Source of the DNA: Streptomyces bottropensis ATCC 25435
GTDB lineage: Bacteria; Actinomycetota; Actinomycetes; Streptomycetales; Streptomycetaceae
DNA length: 64,000 nt
Direction of reading: 5' to 3'
Assembly: GCF_000383595.1 (NCBI RefSeq)
Contig: NZ_KB911581.1
Coordinates: forward strand, 992,001 to 1,056,000
Below, piece after piece: positions 9,065-22,186 of this stretch. Positions within the stretch are counted from its first letter, which is position 1. Every line of letters begins with the position of its first letter. Under the pieces are notes generated by a model, which saw only the letters and a list, made by a program, of their open reading frames with translations, made no database searches and had not been told where the DNA came from. Made by a program: the position numbers and the translations under genes.

Positions 9065-12000
9065 TTGGCCGCCTCGCGCAACGCCTCGACCTCGAATACG
9101 AACCCCGCCGCCAGCACTGCCCCGCTGCGCATCTCTTTTGCAAAGATCAAGGAGCCTCTCGAGGTTCCCAACCTGCTCGCGCTGCAGACCGAGAGCTTTG
9201 ACTGGCTGCTCGGCAACACCGCCTGGCAGAGTCGGGTCGAGGAGGCTCTGGAGAACGGACAGGACGTCCCCACCAAGTCCGGCCTGGAGGAGATCTTCGA
9301 GGAGATCTCGCCGATCGAGGACTTCTCCGGGTCGATGTCGCTGACGTTCCGCGACCACCGTTTCGAGCCGCCGAAGAACAGCATCGACGAGTGCAAGGAC
9401 CGCGACTTCACGTACGCGGCCCCGCTGTTCGTCACCGCCGAGTTCACCAACAACGAGACCGGCGAGATCAAGTCCCAGACGGTCTTCATGGGCGACTTCC
9501 CGCTCATGACCCACAAGGGCACCTTCGTCATCAACGGCACCGAGCGTGTCGTGGTGTCGCAGTTGGTCCGTTCGCCGGGTGTCTACTTCGACTCCTCCAT
9601 CGACAAGACGTCCGACAAGGACATCTTCTCCGCCAAGATCATCCCGTCCCGGGGTGCCTGGCTGGAGATGGAGATCGACAAGCGCGACATGGTCGGTGTG
9701 CGTATCGACCGCAAGCGCAAGCAGTCCGTGACCGTCCTCCTCAAGGCACTCGGCTGGACCACCGAGCAGATCCTGGAGGAGTTCGGCGAGTACGAGTCCA
9801 TGCGCGCCACCCTGGAGAAGGACCACACCCAGGGGCAGGACGACGCGCTGCTCGACATCTACCGCAAGCTGCGTCCGGGCGAGCCCCCCACGCGTGAGGC
9901 CGCGCAGACGCTTCTTGAGAACCTGTACTTCAACCCCAAGCGTTACGACCTCGCGAAGGTCGGCCGCTACAAGGTCAACAAGAAGCTGGGTGCGGAGGCT
10001 CCGCTCGACGCGGGCGTCCTGACCGTCGAGGACGTCATCTCGACGATCAAGTACCTGGTGAAGCTGCACGCGGGCGAGACCGAGACGGCCGCCGACAACG
10101 GCCAGACGATCGTCGTCGAGACCGACGACATCGACCACTTCGGCAACCGTCGTCTGCGCAGCGTCGGCGAGCTCATCCAGAACCAGGTCCGTACGGGTCT
10201 GGCGCGTATGGAGCGTGTCGTCCGCGAGCGCATGACGACCCAGGACGTCGAGGCGATCACGCCCCAGACCCTGATCAACATCCGGCCGGTCGTCGCCTCC
10301 ATCAAGGAGTTCTTCGGCACCAGCCAGCTGTCGCAGTTCATGGACCAGAACAACCCGCTGTCGGGTCTGACGCACAAGCGTCGTCTCTCGGCGCTGGGTC
10401 CCGGTGGTCTGTCCCGTGAGCGGGCCGGCTTCGAGGTCCGTGACGTGCACCCCTCGCACTACGGCCGCATGTGCCCGATCGAGACGCCCGAAGGCCCGAA
10501 CATCGGTCTGATCGGCTCGCTCGCCTCCTACGGCCGCGTCAACGCGTTCGGTTTCGTGGAGACGCCGTACCGCCGGGTCACCGACGGCATCGTCACCGAC
10601 GAGGTCGACTACCTGACGGCCGACGAGGAGGACCGCTTCGTCATCGCGCAGGCCAACGCCACGCTCGACGACGACATGCGCTTCACCGAGAACCGCGTCC
10701 TGGTCCGCCGCCGTGGCGGTGAGGTCGACTACGTCCCCGGTGACGACGTCGACTACATGGACGTCTCGCCGCGCCAGATGGTGTCGGTCGCGACCGCCAT
10801 GATCCCCTTCCTGGAGCACGACGACGCCAACCGTGCCCTCATGGGCGCGAACATGATGCGTCAGGCCGTGCCGCTCATCAAGAGCGAGGCCCCGCTCGTC
10901 GGCACCGGCATGGAGTACCGCTCCGCCGTCGACGCCGGCGACGTGGTCAAGGCCGAGAAGGCGGGTGTGGTCCAGGAGGTCTCCGCGGACTACATCACCA
11001 CCACCAACGACGACGGCACGTACATCACGTACCGCCTGGCCAAGTTCGCCCGTTCCAACCAGGGCACCTCGGTCAACCAGAAGGTCATCGTCAACGAGGG
11101 CGACCGGATCATCGAGGGCCAGGTCCTGGCCGACGGTCCGGCCACCGAGAACGGCGAGATGGCGCTGGGCAAGAACCTGCTCGTGGCGTTCATGCCGTGG
11201 GAGGGTCACAACTACGAGGACGCGATCATCCTGTCGCAGCGCCTCGTGCAGGACGACGTCCTCTCCTCGATCCACATCGAGGAGCACGAGGTCGACGCCC
11301 GTGACACCAAGCTCGGCCCCGAAGAGATCACCCGGGACATCCCGAACGTCTCCGAGGAGGTCCTCGCCGACCTCGACGAGCGCGGCATCATCCGTATCGG
11401 TGCCGAGGTCGTCGCCGGTGACATCCTCGTCGGCAAGGTCACGCCCAAGGGTGAGACCGAGCTGACCCCCGAGGAGCGTCTGCTCCGCGCGATCTTCGGT
11501 GAGAAGGCGCGCGAGGTCCGTGACACCTCGCTGAAGGTGCCGCACGGCGAGATCGGCAAGGTCATCGGCGTCCGCGTCTTCGACCGCGAGGAGGGCGACG
11601 AGCTTCCCCCCGGTGTGAACCAGCTGGTGCGCGTGTACGTGGCGCAGAAGCGCAAGATCACCGACGGTGACAAGCTCGCCGGCCGTCACGGCAACAAGGG
11701 CGTCATCTCGAAGATCCTGCCGATCGAGGACATGCCGTTCCTGGAGGACGGCACCCCGGTCGACATCATCCTCAACCCGCTCGGCGTCCCGTCCCGAATG
11801 AACCCGGGACAGGTCCTGGAGATCCACCTCGGCTGGCTCGCCAGCCGCGGCTGGGACGTCTCCGGTCTCGGCGACGACTGGGCGAAGCGTCTGCAGGTCA
11901 TCGGCGCCGACTCCGTCGCCCCCGGCACCAACGTCGCGACCCCGGTCTTCGACGGTGCCCGCGAGGACGAGCTGGCCGGCCTGCTCCAGCACACCATCCC

Positions 12001-12550
12001 GAACCGCGACGGCGAGCGCATGGTGCAGCCGACCGGCAAGGCGAGGATGTTCGACGGCCGCTCCGGTGAGCCGTTCCCGGACCCGATCTCCATCGGGTAC
12101 ATGTACATCCTCAAGCTCCACCACCTGGTCGACGACAAGCTGCACGCCCGGTCGACCGGTCCGTACTCGATGATCACCCAGCAGCCGCTGGGTGGTAAGG
12201 CCCAGTTCGGTGGCCAGCGCTTCGGTGAGATGGAGGTGTGGGCGCTGGAGGCTTATGGCGCCGCGTACGCCCTCCAGGAGCTGCTGACCATCAAGTCCGA
12301 CGACGTGACCGGCCGCGTGAAGGTCTACGAGGCCATCGTCAAGGGCGAGAACATTCCCGAGCCCGGCATCCCCGAGTCCTTCAAGGTGCTCATCAAGGAG
12401 ATGCAGTCCCTGTGCCTCAACGTGGAGGTGCTGTCCTCGGACGGCATGTCCATCGAGATGCGCGACACCGACGAGGACGTCTTCCGCGCTGCGGAGGAGC
12501 TTGGCATCGACCTGTCCCGGCGTGAGCCGAGCAGCGTCGAAGAGGTCTGA
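9065..12550 (+). CDS. rpoB: DNA-directed RNA polymerase subunit beta
   Basis: A 1161-residue catalytic core subunit. The start is TTG at 9065 (Leu-Ala-Ala-Ser-Arg by codon), preceded by GGAAGGA with a 7-base gap. The open frame runs further upstream, but only this start gives the known Streptomyces N-terminus and length. The rifampicin-binding region reads [28 protein letters not shown] and looks wild type at the usual resistance positions. Other hallmarks are [31 protein letters not shown], and [22 protein letters not shown] near the C-terminus. It is co-transcribed with rpoC 94 bases downstream. Confidence 0.98.
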   Translation: MAASRNASTSNTNPAASTAPLRISFAKIKEPLEVPNLLALQTESFDWLLGNTAWQSRVEEALENGQDVPTKSGLEEIFEEISPIEDFSGSMSLTFRDHRFEPPKNSIDECKDRDFTYAAPLFVTAEFTNNETGEIKSQTVFMGDFPLMTHKGTFVINGTERVVVSQLVRSPGVYFDSSIDKTSDKDIFSAKIIPSRGAWLEMEIDKRDMVGVRIDRKRKQSVTVLLKALGWTTEQILEEFGEYESMRATLEKDHTQGQDDALLDIYRKLRPGEPPTREAAQTLLENLYFNPKRYDLAKVGRYKVNKKLGAEAPLDAGVLTVEDVISTIKYLVKLHAGETETAADNGQTIVVETDDIDHFGNRRLRSVGELIQNQVRTGLARMERVVRERMTTQDVEAITPQTLINIRPVVASIKEFFGTSQLSQFMDQNNPLSGLTHKRRLSALGPGGLSRERAGFEVRDVHPSHYGRMCPIETPEGPNIGLIGSLASYGRVNAFGFVETPYRRVTDGIVTDEVDYLTADEEDRFVIAQANATLDDDMRFTENRVLVRRRGGEVDYVPGDDVDYMDVSPRQMVSVATAMIPFLEHDDANRALMGANMMRQAVPLIKSEAPLVGTGMEYRSAVDAGDVVKAEKAGVVQEVSADYITTTNDDGTYITYRLAKFARSNQGTSVNQKVIVNEGDRIIEGQVLADGPATENGEMALGKNLLVAFMPWEGHNYEDAIILSQRLVQDDVLSSIHIEEHEVDARDTKLGPEEITRDIPNVSEEVLADLDERGIIRIGAEVVAGDILVGKVTPKGETELTPEERLLRAIFGEKAREVRDTSLKVPHGEIGKVIGVRVFDREEGDELPPGVNQLVRVYVAQKRKITDGDKLAGRHGNKGVISKILPIEDMPFLEDGTPVDIILNPLGVPSRMNPGQVLEIHLGWLASRGWDVSGLGDDWAKRLQVIGADSVAPGTNVATPVFDGAREDELAGLLQHTIPNRDGERMVQPTGKARMFDGRSGEPFPDPISIGYMYILKLHHLVDDKLHARSTGPYSMITQQPLGGKAQFGGQRFGEMEVWALEAYGAAYALQELLTIKSDDVTGRVKVYEAIVKGENIPEPGIPESFKVLIKEMQSLCLNVEVLSSDGMSIEMRDTDEDVFRAAEELGIDLSRREPSSVEEV

Positions 12551-12558
12551 CGGGAGTT

Positions 12559-12585
12559 CGGAGGCCTTCGCCATGAAGGCCTCCG
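12559..12585 (+). other. Hairpin in the rpoB-rpoC intergenic region
   Basis: CGGAGGCCTTC pairs with GAAGGCCTCCG across GCCAT, an 11-bp perfect stem starting 8 bases after the rpoB stop. No T-run follows. It is more likely an mRNA processing or stability element than a full terminator, because rpoC must be made in step with rpoB. Confidence 0.6.
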
Positions 12586-12644
12586 GCCCCAGGACCCCCG
12601 TATCAGACCCCATGACTTACAACCCTGAGAGGGATTGACGCATA

Positions 12645-16544
<3,900 letters not shown>

Positions 16545-16572
16545 GCGAGCGATAGCGGTTGCTTGAGTTGAG

Positions 16573-16598
16573 GGGCGGTCACCTTCGGGTGGCCGCCC
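16573..16598. terminator. Terminator between convergent rpoC and the M48 gene
   Basis: GGGCGGTCACC (16573-16583) pairs perfectly with GGTGGCCGCCC (16588-16598) around a TTCG tetraloop. It lies 29 bases after the rpoC stop and 40 bases past the end of the opposing operon, so it could stop transcription from both sides. Confidence 0.88.
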
Positions 16599-16637
16599 TT
16601 CGGCGTGGGTACGGGTCCGTCCGGCCGGACCGGTGTC

Positions 16638-17633
16638 TCAGCGGCCGTTGTCCAGATGGGCCCGCAGGTGGTGGAGACGGGTATGCGCGTCGGGGTGGGA
16701 GGCGAGGAGCCGTGCCATCACTCCTTCCTCCTCGAAGCGGGCGCCCATGGCCGAGGCACTGACGCGTGCGGTCGCCGCACGGTCGAGATCCTCGTGCAGC
16801 ACGGCCATCAACTGCTGGGCGAAGCCGAGCCCGGCCGCGTGCGCGTCGGCGCGGAGCTCGGCCCGGCGCGAGACAGCCGCCACCAGGTAGGGCGTGGCCA
16901 GCGGCAGGAGTATCAGTCCGTACGTGGCCGTCGCCAGGGCGAACAGGGCGGCTCCCAGTACGCCGGTCACCACCGCGGTGACACCCACGGAGACACGGTC
17001 GACGCGCGAGGCCAGTCGGCGCAGCAGCCACCAGGCGATCCGCGCCGGCAGCGCGTACCAGTAGGTGAGCAGGGAGGCCCAGGCGTGGCCTCCCACGTGG
17101 TGGCCCAGCTCGTGGGCGAGCACACCGGCGAGCCGGCCGGGCGTCAGCGTCCTGACCGAGTGGCTGGTGACTCCGACGATGTGGCCCGCGGCCGCGATGG
17201 CGTTGATCCCGGGGCTGTCCTCCACCCACAGCTGGTAGGTGTCCGCGTCCACACCGGCCCGCGCGGTCACCTGGCGCCAGGCCGACCTCAGCTTGTGGTC
17301 CTCCTCGGGCGTCGGGTACCGCAGCCGGTACAACCGGCGGGCGAGGAGACGTTCGCTGGGCCGGTGGAAGGCCGACGCTCCGCTGAGCACCCAGCAGCCG
17401 AGCGGGATCCACCAGGGCGGCCCGAACAGGGCATCGGCCGCGTACGACACCAGGAAGACGACGGCCAGGCTCGTCAGCAGCTGGGGCAGTTGCAGCAGGA
17501 GGCGGCCGAGGGTGGTGGCGTCCACGCCTCGATGGCGGGCCGACAGGTGGACACGGCCCAAGTGAGGAGCGAGGTCGTCGTGGGCGGGGGCCGGAGGTTC
17601 TCGGTGGTACTCGGATTCGTGGGGCTCGGACAT
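16638..17633 (-). CDS. M48 family membrane zinc metallopeptidase
   Basis: A 331-residue integral membrane protease of the HtpX/Ste24 type. Two hydrophobic segments lie around residues 48-88. The zinc site HELGHHVGGH is at residues 174-183, with two His ligands and the catalytic Glu; ELRADAHAAG at 259-268 supplies the third ligand. Hydrophobic helices lie between them at 186-205 and 216-252. M48 proteases typically degrade damaged membrane proteins. This gene is last in a minus-strand operon, 36 bases after the PycTM-like gene, with SPFH and cyclase genes further up. It could process or control those membrane partners; that role is inferred. Confidence 0.87.
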   Translation of the reverse strand: MSEPHESEYHREPPAPAHDDLAPHLGRVHLSARHRGVDATTLGRLLLQLPQLLTSLAVVFLVSYAADALFGPPWWIPLGCWVLSGASAFHRPSERLLARRLYRLRYPTPEEDHKLRSAWRQVTARAGVDADTYQLWVEDSPGINAIAAAGHIVGVTSHSVRTLTPGRLAGVLAHELGHHVGGHAWASLLTYWYALPARIAWWLLRRLASRVDRVSVGVTAVVTGVLGAALFALATATYGLILLPLATPYLVAAVSRRAELRADAHAAGLGFAQQLMAVLHEDLDRAATARVSASAMGARFEEEGVMARLLASHPDAHTRLHHLRAHLDNGR

Positions 17634-17669
17634 GGCGCTCCTTGTCGCGAACTGGACGGGTGACGGGAC

Positions 17670-18176
17670 TCAGGTCGTGAGCGCGGACCCGGGCAGCAGT
17701 ACCGCGGCGCAGCCGAAGGCGATCAGGCCCGTCCTGATCCAGAGGTGTTTGCGGGCCACGATGCGGCTCGTCTCGGCCAGTGCAAGGAACAGGCCGAGGG
17801 CGGGGTCGCGCCCGGTCTCCGACAGGGCCGCGGCGAGAGCGTCGACCCGGGCGGCACGTCGTATGTCCCCGAAGTAGGTGAGGGGGCGGCCGGGTTCCCA
17901 GGTGCTTCTGCGGTAGCGGGGCAGCACTGCCAGCAGCAGGGCGAACAATGCCGTGACCAGCGAGGTCGCGCCCGCCCACCAGAGAATCGCGGCGGTGGGG
18001 GAGAGCGCGGCCGGGCTCCACCGGTGGCCGCCGAGCAGACCGGCCATGATGCCGAGGGCGCCGGCGAGGACGGAGGCCTTGGTGTCGGCACGGGCGATCT
18101 CGGCTCGCAGATCGGCGAGCAGTTGCGCCCCTGCCCGCATGTCCTCGGCGACCCCTCGTGCGGGTACGGCGTTCAT
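17670..18176 (-). CDS. Pycsar-effector-like (PycTM/DUF5706) membrane protein
   Basis: 168 residues. The N-terminal amphipathic part contains DLRAEIARADTKASVLAG, the characteristic (E/R)xxxADTKAS pattern of the DUF5706/PycTM family. Hydrophobic segments lie around 35-50 and 62-86. Then comes PLTYFGDI, a central helix, and SRIVARKHLWIRTGLIAFG leading into a third hydrophobic helix at about 146-163. In Pycsar systems such proteins are cyclic-pyrimidine-activated membrane effectors that impair the cell membrane. The start at 18176 is chosen because its ATG overlaps the TGA of the preceding gene (ATGA); an upstream in-frame ATG would need a long overlap. Family assignment is by eye from motif spacing. 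Confidence 0.75.
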   Translation of the reverse strand: MNAVPARGVAEDMRAGAQLLADLRAEIARADTKASVLAGALGIMAGLLGGHRWSPAALSPTAAILWWAGATSLVTALFALLLAVLPRYRRSTWEPGRPLTYFGDIRRAARVDALAAALSETGRDPALGLFLALAETSRIVARKHLWIRTGLIAFGCAAVLLPGSALTT

Positions 18177-19147
18177 GGTGAGGTTCCTGGAGTCTGGTCC
18201 TCGGGCGTCGTGCCGGACTTCAGGACGGTCGTCATCCACTTGGCCGTCAGCTCTCGCGGCTCCTGCATCTGATAGCTCTCCAGTCCTTCCTTGTCGAGGA
18301 CCCGGTCGATCAGGTGGCCCCGGGTCTCGATGAGTTGCCTGCGTTCCTCGCCGAGGTGCTGGAGGACGAGCCCGGTGTCCTCGGGGTGCTCGGTCAGATG
18401 AAGTGCCAGTGCCGCGGTGCCACCCCTGGCCAGGCAGTCCTCGTAGAACTTGATCCGCTCCGCCCGCATGTGGGCCTCGTGCCGCTGACGCTGGATCGAG
18501 ACCGTGTGCTCCGGTGCGGCCGCCTCCGCCTCGTGCCGTGCGGTGCGCAGCCGTTCTTGGTGTGTGCGTTCGGTGGTGTCGCGTCGCAGACGGACCGTGA
18601 CGGTGGCGCGCAGGCCCTGGCGGACGCCGATCGGCGCGGCGGAGTCGACCGCCCGTTGCACGGCCTGTTCGGCGTCGGAACTGTCGGCGATGGCGTAGCC
18701 GCGGCTCGCGGTGCGCATCAGCGGGACGAGTTGCCCGATGAGCAGGCCGGGTACGTTCCGTTCCTGGCTGGTGACGAAGCGGGCCGGGTCCGCGACCCGC
18801 CAGGTGATGTCGGCGACGGCTTCGAACGCGAAGCTGTCGACCTGGCTGGGCAGCTGCTCCCGGAGGCGGAAGGAGTGGGCCTCGGTGTTCACCTCGTACA
18901 GGACCGTGTAGCGGCGCAGGGTGGTGGGCCGGGCGGGTGGCAGGAAGGTCTCGTACGGACCCTTACGGGGCACGCAGACCAGGGCGTTGTCGATCCGTCC
19001 GGTGAAGCGGCGGCCGCCGAGGCGCAGGCGGGGCAGTTCCCGGACCCTGAGGACGGGGTCGGGGAAGGGGGCGGACGGAGGCGGGAGCGTCTCTTCCTCC
19101 AGCCGGTCGGGTTCGTCGGATCGGGGGTGTGTGTCAGGGGCTTCCAT
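18173..19147 (-). CDS. SPFH/band-7-like protein
   Basis: 324 residues. The central region (about 70-200) has the alternating pattern of a prohibitin-homology domain: a YTVLYEVNTEAHSF strand segment, VDSFAFEAVADITWRVADPARFV, and QRAVDSAAPIGVRQGLRATVTVRL. A charged helical, probably coiled-coil stretch follows (QERLRTARHEAEAAAPEH onward), then a helical tail. There is no clear N-terminal transmembrane hairpin, so membrane association could depend on partners. The ATGA overlap with the PycTM-like gene implies translational coupling, and the gene upstream ends only 20 bases before it. SPFH proteins scaffold membrane domains and often partner membrane proteases, which fits the M48 gene two positions downstream. 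Assignment is moderate. Confidence 0.6.
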   Translation of the reverse strand: MEAPDTHPRSDEPDRLEEETLPPPSAPFPDPVLRVRELPRLRLGGRRFTGRIDNALVCVPRKGPYETFLPPARPTTLRRYTVLYEVNTEAHSFRLREQLPSQVDSFAFEAVADITWRVADPARFVTSQERNVPGLLIGQLVPLMRTASRGYAIADSSDAEQAVQRAVDSAAPIGVRQGLRATVTVRLRRDTTERTHQERLRTARHEAEAAAPEHTVSIQRQRHEAHMRAERIKFYEDCLARGGTAALALHLTEHPEDTGLVLQHLGEERRQLIETRGHLIDRVLDKEGLESYQMQEPRELTAKWMTTVLKSGTTPEDQTPGTSP

Positions 19148-19167
19148 GGGCTGCTCCGGATGGCGGG

Positions 19168-21318
19168 TCAGGGGGCGGGGACGTGGGCGAGCAGGCGCTC
19201 GGCCACTGCCGGTTCGCGCTCGTCGGCGTCGCGCACGGTCTTCAGCAGATGGGTGACGCGCTGATGGTTGGCGGTGGTGACCGCGAGCGCGGGGAGCAGG
19301 GTGGCGAGCGCGACCTCCGACTCCCGGTCCCGGTCAGCCGTGAGCACCCAGCCGCGCAGGACCCGCAGGGCCCGGGAGGTCAGCTCGTGGTCACCGAGCG
19401 CTGTGGTCCAGAAGGCGGTCAGGTGCCGTACGTCCGTGGTCTCGTCGGTGGCCATGGCCCGGAAGTACCAGTCCAGGACGATCGGGCGGTCGCCGTCCTC
19501 CTCGTACTGGGCGCATGCCTGGACGAAGGCCCGCAGGGCGTGGGCGCGGACGGCGCGGTCGTGGCGCGGGCCGTGCGGGTCCAGACGCTCGGCCAGGGCA
19601 TGGAGCACGGGGCTCTGCACCGTGAGAAGGAGGAGTTCCAGGGCGTCCGCGAACTGCTTGTTCTCCTCCTTCCTCGCCTTCTCCCTCTTCTTCGCCCGCT
19701 GCTTCTCGTCCTCGTCGTCGTCCGTCTCCTCGTCCTCCACCGGTCGGCGGACGGCGTCGAGGAGGGCGCGCAGGGTCGTCTCGTGGTGGGCGGGGCCCAG
19801 CAGGCCGTAGGCGCGGACGGCCGTCCAGCGGCGGCTCGGGTGGTCGCCGGTGCACCAGTCGTGCAGGACGCCCAATGCCGACGGGACCTCCAGCAGGACG
19901 GCCAGGGTCAGGGCGTTCGCCGCGGTCAACCAGGCGTTGAAGCTCTTGGAGTCGGCCCAGGGCTCGATGAGGTGGGCCATCGTGGAAGGGAAGTCGGCCT
20001 GGGCGAGGAGCGCCGTGGCACCTGCCGCGCGTGTGCGGACGAGTGGGCGGCCGTCCTTGGCGAGCTGCTGGATCCAGCCGACGACAGCGGGCCTGGCCGA
20101 GGGGTGCAGGTTCCACACCTCGTGGAGCAGCAGCGGGGCGACCCGTTCGTCCTGGAACTGGGCGACGAAGTGACCGAGCATGCCTCCGTCGATCAGCTCG
20201 GTCTCCACGTAGCCGCTCGCACGGGCCAGTTGCAGGCGGTCGGCGCGGGAGCTGCCGAAGACGGGGATGGCCGGTGCCCTGTCGGGGTCCTGGATCCGGT
20301 GCAGGCGCTTGAAGAGGACGTCCCCGAGTTCGGCGCACACGGCGTAGGGCGCCCCGTCGAACACGGCCAGCGAGATGAGGAACGCCTTGTCGAGGAGAGC
20401 CGGCACCTCCCCGGTGAGCCAACGGTCGATCTGGGCCATCGCCGCAGCCTGTCCGTATGCGGCGAGTGCCTGCTCGTTGATCTCGCCACGGTGCCGCGCG
20501 ACGAGGCGCCCGGCGAACTCGGAGATCTCCCGCGGCGGGTGCTCCCGTTCGAGGAACTCCTTGACGACCGCCAGCCCGCTCAGCTCGGTCCAGGATGCCT
20601 CTCCCACGGCCCGGGTGACGTGGGAGGACAGCATCTCCACGGTCGGCGGCGGCTCCCACCGTACGGAAGGGAGGTCGGCCGGCAGCGCGGACGGCTCGAC
20701 CGTGATCACCAGATGGCCGCCGCCGCGCTCCAGCCGCTCGCGCAGCAACGACAGATGGGGCGCCCGCAGAGGACGGTGGCGGCCGATGGTCCAGCCGCAC
20801 AGGACGTATCCGACCGGGCGGTCCACCTCTTGGAGCAGGGCGTCGGGGGAGTCGGGCGGAGCCAGTTCGCGCAACTCCTCGACGCCGAGCCGGGACAGCA
20901 GCATCAGCGCGGCCGATCGCCGCCCCGTGGCGTGTCCGCCGGTGAGGATCACGACCCGATGGGTGCCCAGCCGGCCGAGTGCCTCGTCGAACCGGGGACC
21001 GTGCCGGAAGACGAGCGCCAGTTCTTCGACCTCCTCCCGGGGAACCGGACCGGACGAACGGCCGGAGACGTCGAAACGGCCTCCGATGTGGAAGATCTTG
21101 TCGCCGTAGTGGGTGCCGCCGGTCTGCCCGAACTGGTCGCCGTCGACCAGGGTGGAGGAGAACGCCCGGGCCGTGGCCGCGTGCTTGAACAGATCCTGGC
21201 GCGCCTCCCACGCCTTCTGCCGCTGTTCAGGAGCCTGGGGCGATTCCTCCTGCTTCTCCTCACCCTCCTCGGTTCTCCCGCCCGCCTTCGCCGCGTCGGC
21301 CGCGTTGTCCTGGCTCAT
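19168..21318 (-). CDS. Degenerate STAND-like P-loop protein with helical repeats
   Basis: 716 residues, no precise family recognised. Residues 1-40 are charged and disordered. Residues 60-78 (GDQFGQTGGTHYGDKIFHI) are a Gly/Thr/Gln-rich motif also found at the C-terminus of the adjacent cyclase. A P-loop-like segment, RVVILTGGHATGRRSAALML (121-140), has Arg where the catalytic Lys is expected. The likely Walker B strand (VGYVLCGWTI) lacks the acidic residue, so ATP hydrolysis is doubtful, as in inactive-STAND proteins. The second half looks alpha-helical and HEAT-like, interrupted by a charged linker (EDEETDDDEDEKQRAKKREK). The start overlaps the cyclase stop as ATGA. A sensor/scaffold role is inferred. 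Confidence 0.7.
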   Translation of the reverse strand: MSQDNAADAAKAGGRTEEGEEKQEESPQAPEQRQKAWEARQDLFKHAATARAFSSTLVDGDQFGQTGGTHYGDKIFHIGGRFDVSGRSSGPVPREEVEELALVFRHGPRFDEALGRLGTHRVVILTGGHATGRRSAALMLLSRLGVEELRELAPPDSPDALLQEVDRPVGYVLCGWTIGRHRPLRAPHLSLLRERLERGGGHLVITVEPSALPADLPSVRWEPPPTVEMLSSHVTRAVGEASWTELSGLAVVKEFLEREHPPREISEFAGRLVARHRGEINEQALAAYGQAAAMAQIDRWLTGEVPALLDKAFLISLAVFDGAPYAVCAELGDVLFKRLHRIQDPDRAPAIPVFGSSRADRLQLARASGYVETELIDGGMLGHFVAQFQDERVAPLLLHEVWNLHPSARPAVVGWIQQLAKDGRPLVRTRAAGATALLAQADFPSTMAHLIEPWADSKSFNAWLTAANALTLAVLLEVPSALGVLHDWCTGDHPSRRWTAVRAYGLLGPAHHETTLRALLDAVRRPVEDEETDDDEDEKQRAKKREKARKEENKQFADALELLLLTVQSPVLHALAERLDPHGPRHDRAVRAHALRAFVQACAQYEEDGDRPIVLDWYFRAMATDETTDVRHLTAFWTTALGDHELTSRALRVLRGWVLTADRDRESEVALATLLPALAVTTANHQRVTHLLKTVRDADEREPAVAERLLAHVPAP

Positions 21319-22052
21319 CGCCGCCCACCCCGGTCGGGCAGTTGGAAGTGGAGGCCGCCGTGGACGGTGCCACCGGTGACGCCGTACTGGTCGCCGCCGA
21401 CCTGGGTGTGGGAGTGCGCGCTGCCCGCGGCGGGGCTCGCGGCCGGCGGGGCGTCCTCGACGGGCGGGGACCCCGCCGGGCTTCGGGGTTCACCGTGCAG
21501 CCACGCCACCGTCGGCCCCTCCTTGGTCTCCACGGTGATCCGGTGGAAGTCGTCCGGGCGCACCCCCAGGGGGCCATGGCGTACGACACCGCCGTAGATG
21601 CCGTCGGACACGCACAGCACGCTGCCCGCGTCGGACTGCTTGAGGGCGTCGCGCAACGGGTCGGAGTTCAGCAGGCGTACGGCGTGGTTGAGATCCGAGC
21701 CGACCCAGCCGTCCAGCTCGTCCACGGCGACGTAGCCGGAGGCGAGCACGATCCGCACCCGCATCCGCGCGCTGCTCGCGAGCAGACGGTTCTTGTTGTG
21801 CAGGAGCGCTGGCGTCTCGGTCAGGAGGATCTTCACCAGGGTGGGTACGGAGACCCGGGTGTCGATGAGCTCCATGACGGAGTCACCTCGGTCGGCGCGC
21901 AGCCGGTCGGTCTCGTCCACGTGGGCGGCGGCCACCGTGGCGTCGACCACGTCGTACAGGATGCGGCGCAGGAACGCCTGTTCCACGTCGTCGCGGCTGC
22001 CGAACTGTTCGATGTCGAAGAGGAGGATCGTGCGGAACACGGGGTCGGCCAT
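21315..22052 (-). CDS. Class III nucleotidyl cyclase-like protein with C-terminal amyloid-like motif
   Basis: 245 residues. The start at 22052 follows AGAAGGGACAGTC. The cyclase fold is marked by the first metal Asp D13 in LLFDIEQFG, the second metal Asp D57 in RGDSVMELI, and the transition-state Asn/Arg pair N122/R126 in GSDLNHAVRLL. All core catalytic positions of class III cyclases thus appear intact. The usual adenine-specifying Lys before the GD motif is not evident, which leaves the substrate base open; pyrimidine cyclases (PycC) also depart here. A Pro/Ala linker at 190-215 leads to GGDQYGVTGGTVHGGLHF (219-236), matching the next gene's N-terminus. It lies 134 bases after the Crp-type gene. 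Confidence 0.72.
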   Translation of the reverse strand: MADPVFRTILLFDIEQFGSRDDVEQAFLRRILYDVVDATVAAAHVDETDRLRADRGDSVMELIDTRVSVPTLVKILLTETPALLHNKNRLLASSARMRVRIVLASGYVAVDELDGWVGSDLNHAVRLLNSDPLRDALKQSDAGSVLCVSDGIYGGVVRHGPLGVRPDDFHRITVETKEGPTVAWLHGEPRSPAGSPPVEDAPPAASPAAGSAHSHTQVGGDQYGVTGGTVHGGLHFQLPDRGGRR

Positions 22053-22186
22053 GACTGTCCCTTCTGCGGGACGCGTCTCGTGAGTCGGTCCGTCGCGTCC
22101 GGCACCCAGCACGATGGCGGGCGGACGGCGCGCGGCCGAGGAACGATGACATGCACGAACTGTGACCGTGTGCACAGACAGAAACG

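Noticed and set aside
19129..21597. An 822-codon plus-strand frame opposite the STAND-like gene
   Set aside because: No domain pattern; the minus-strand frame has ATGA coupling with its neighbours.
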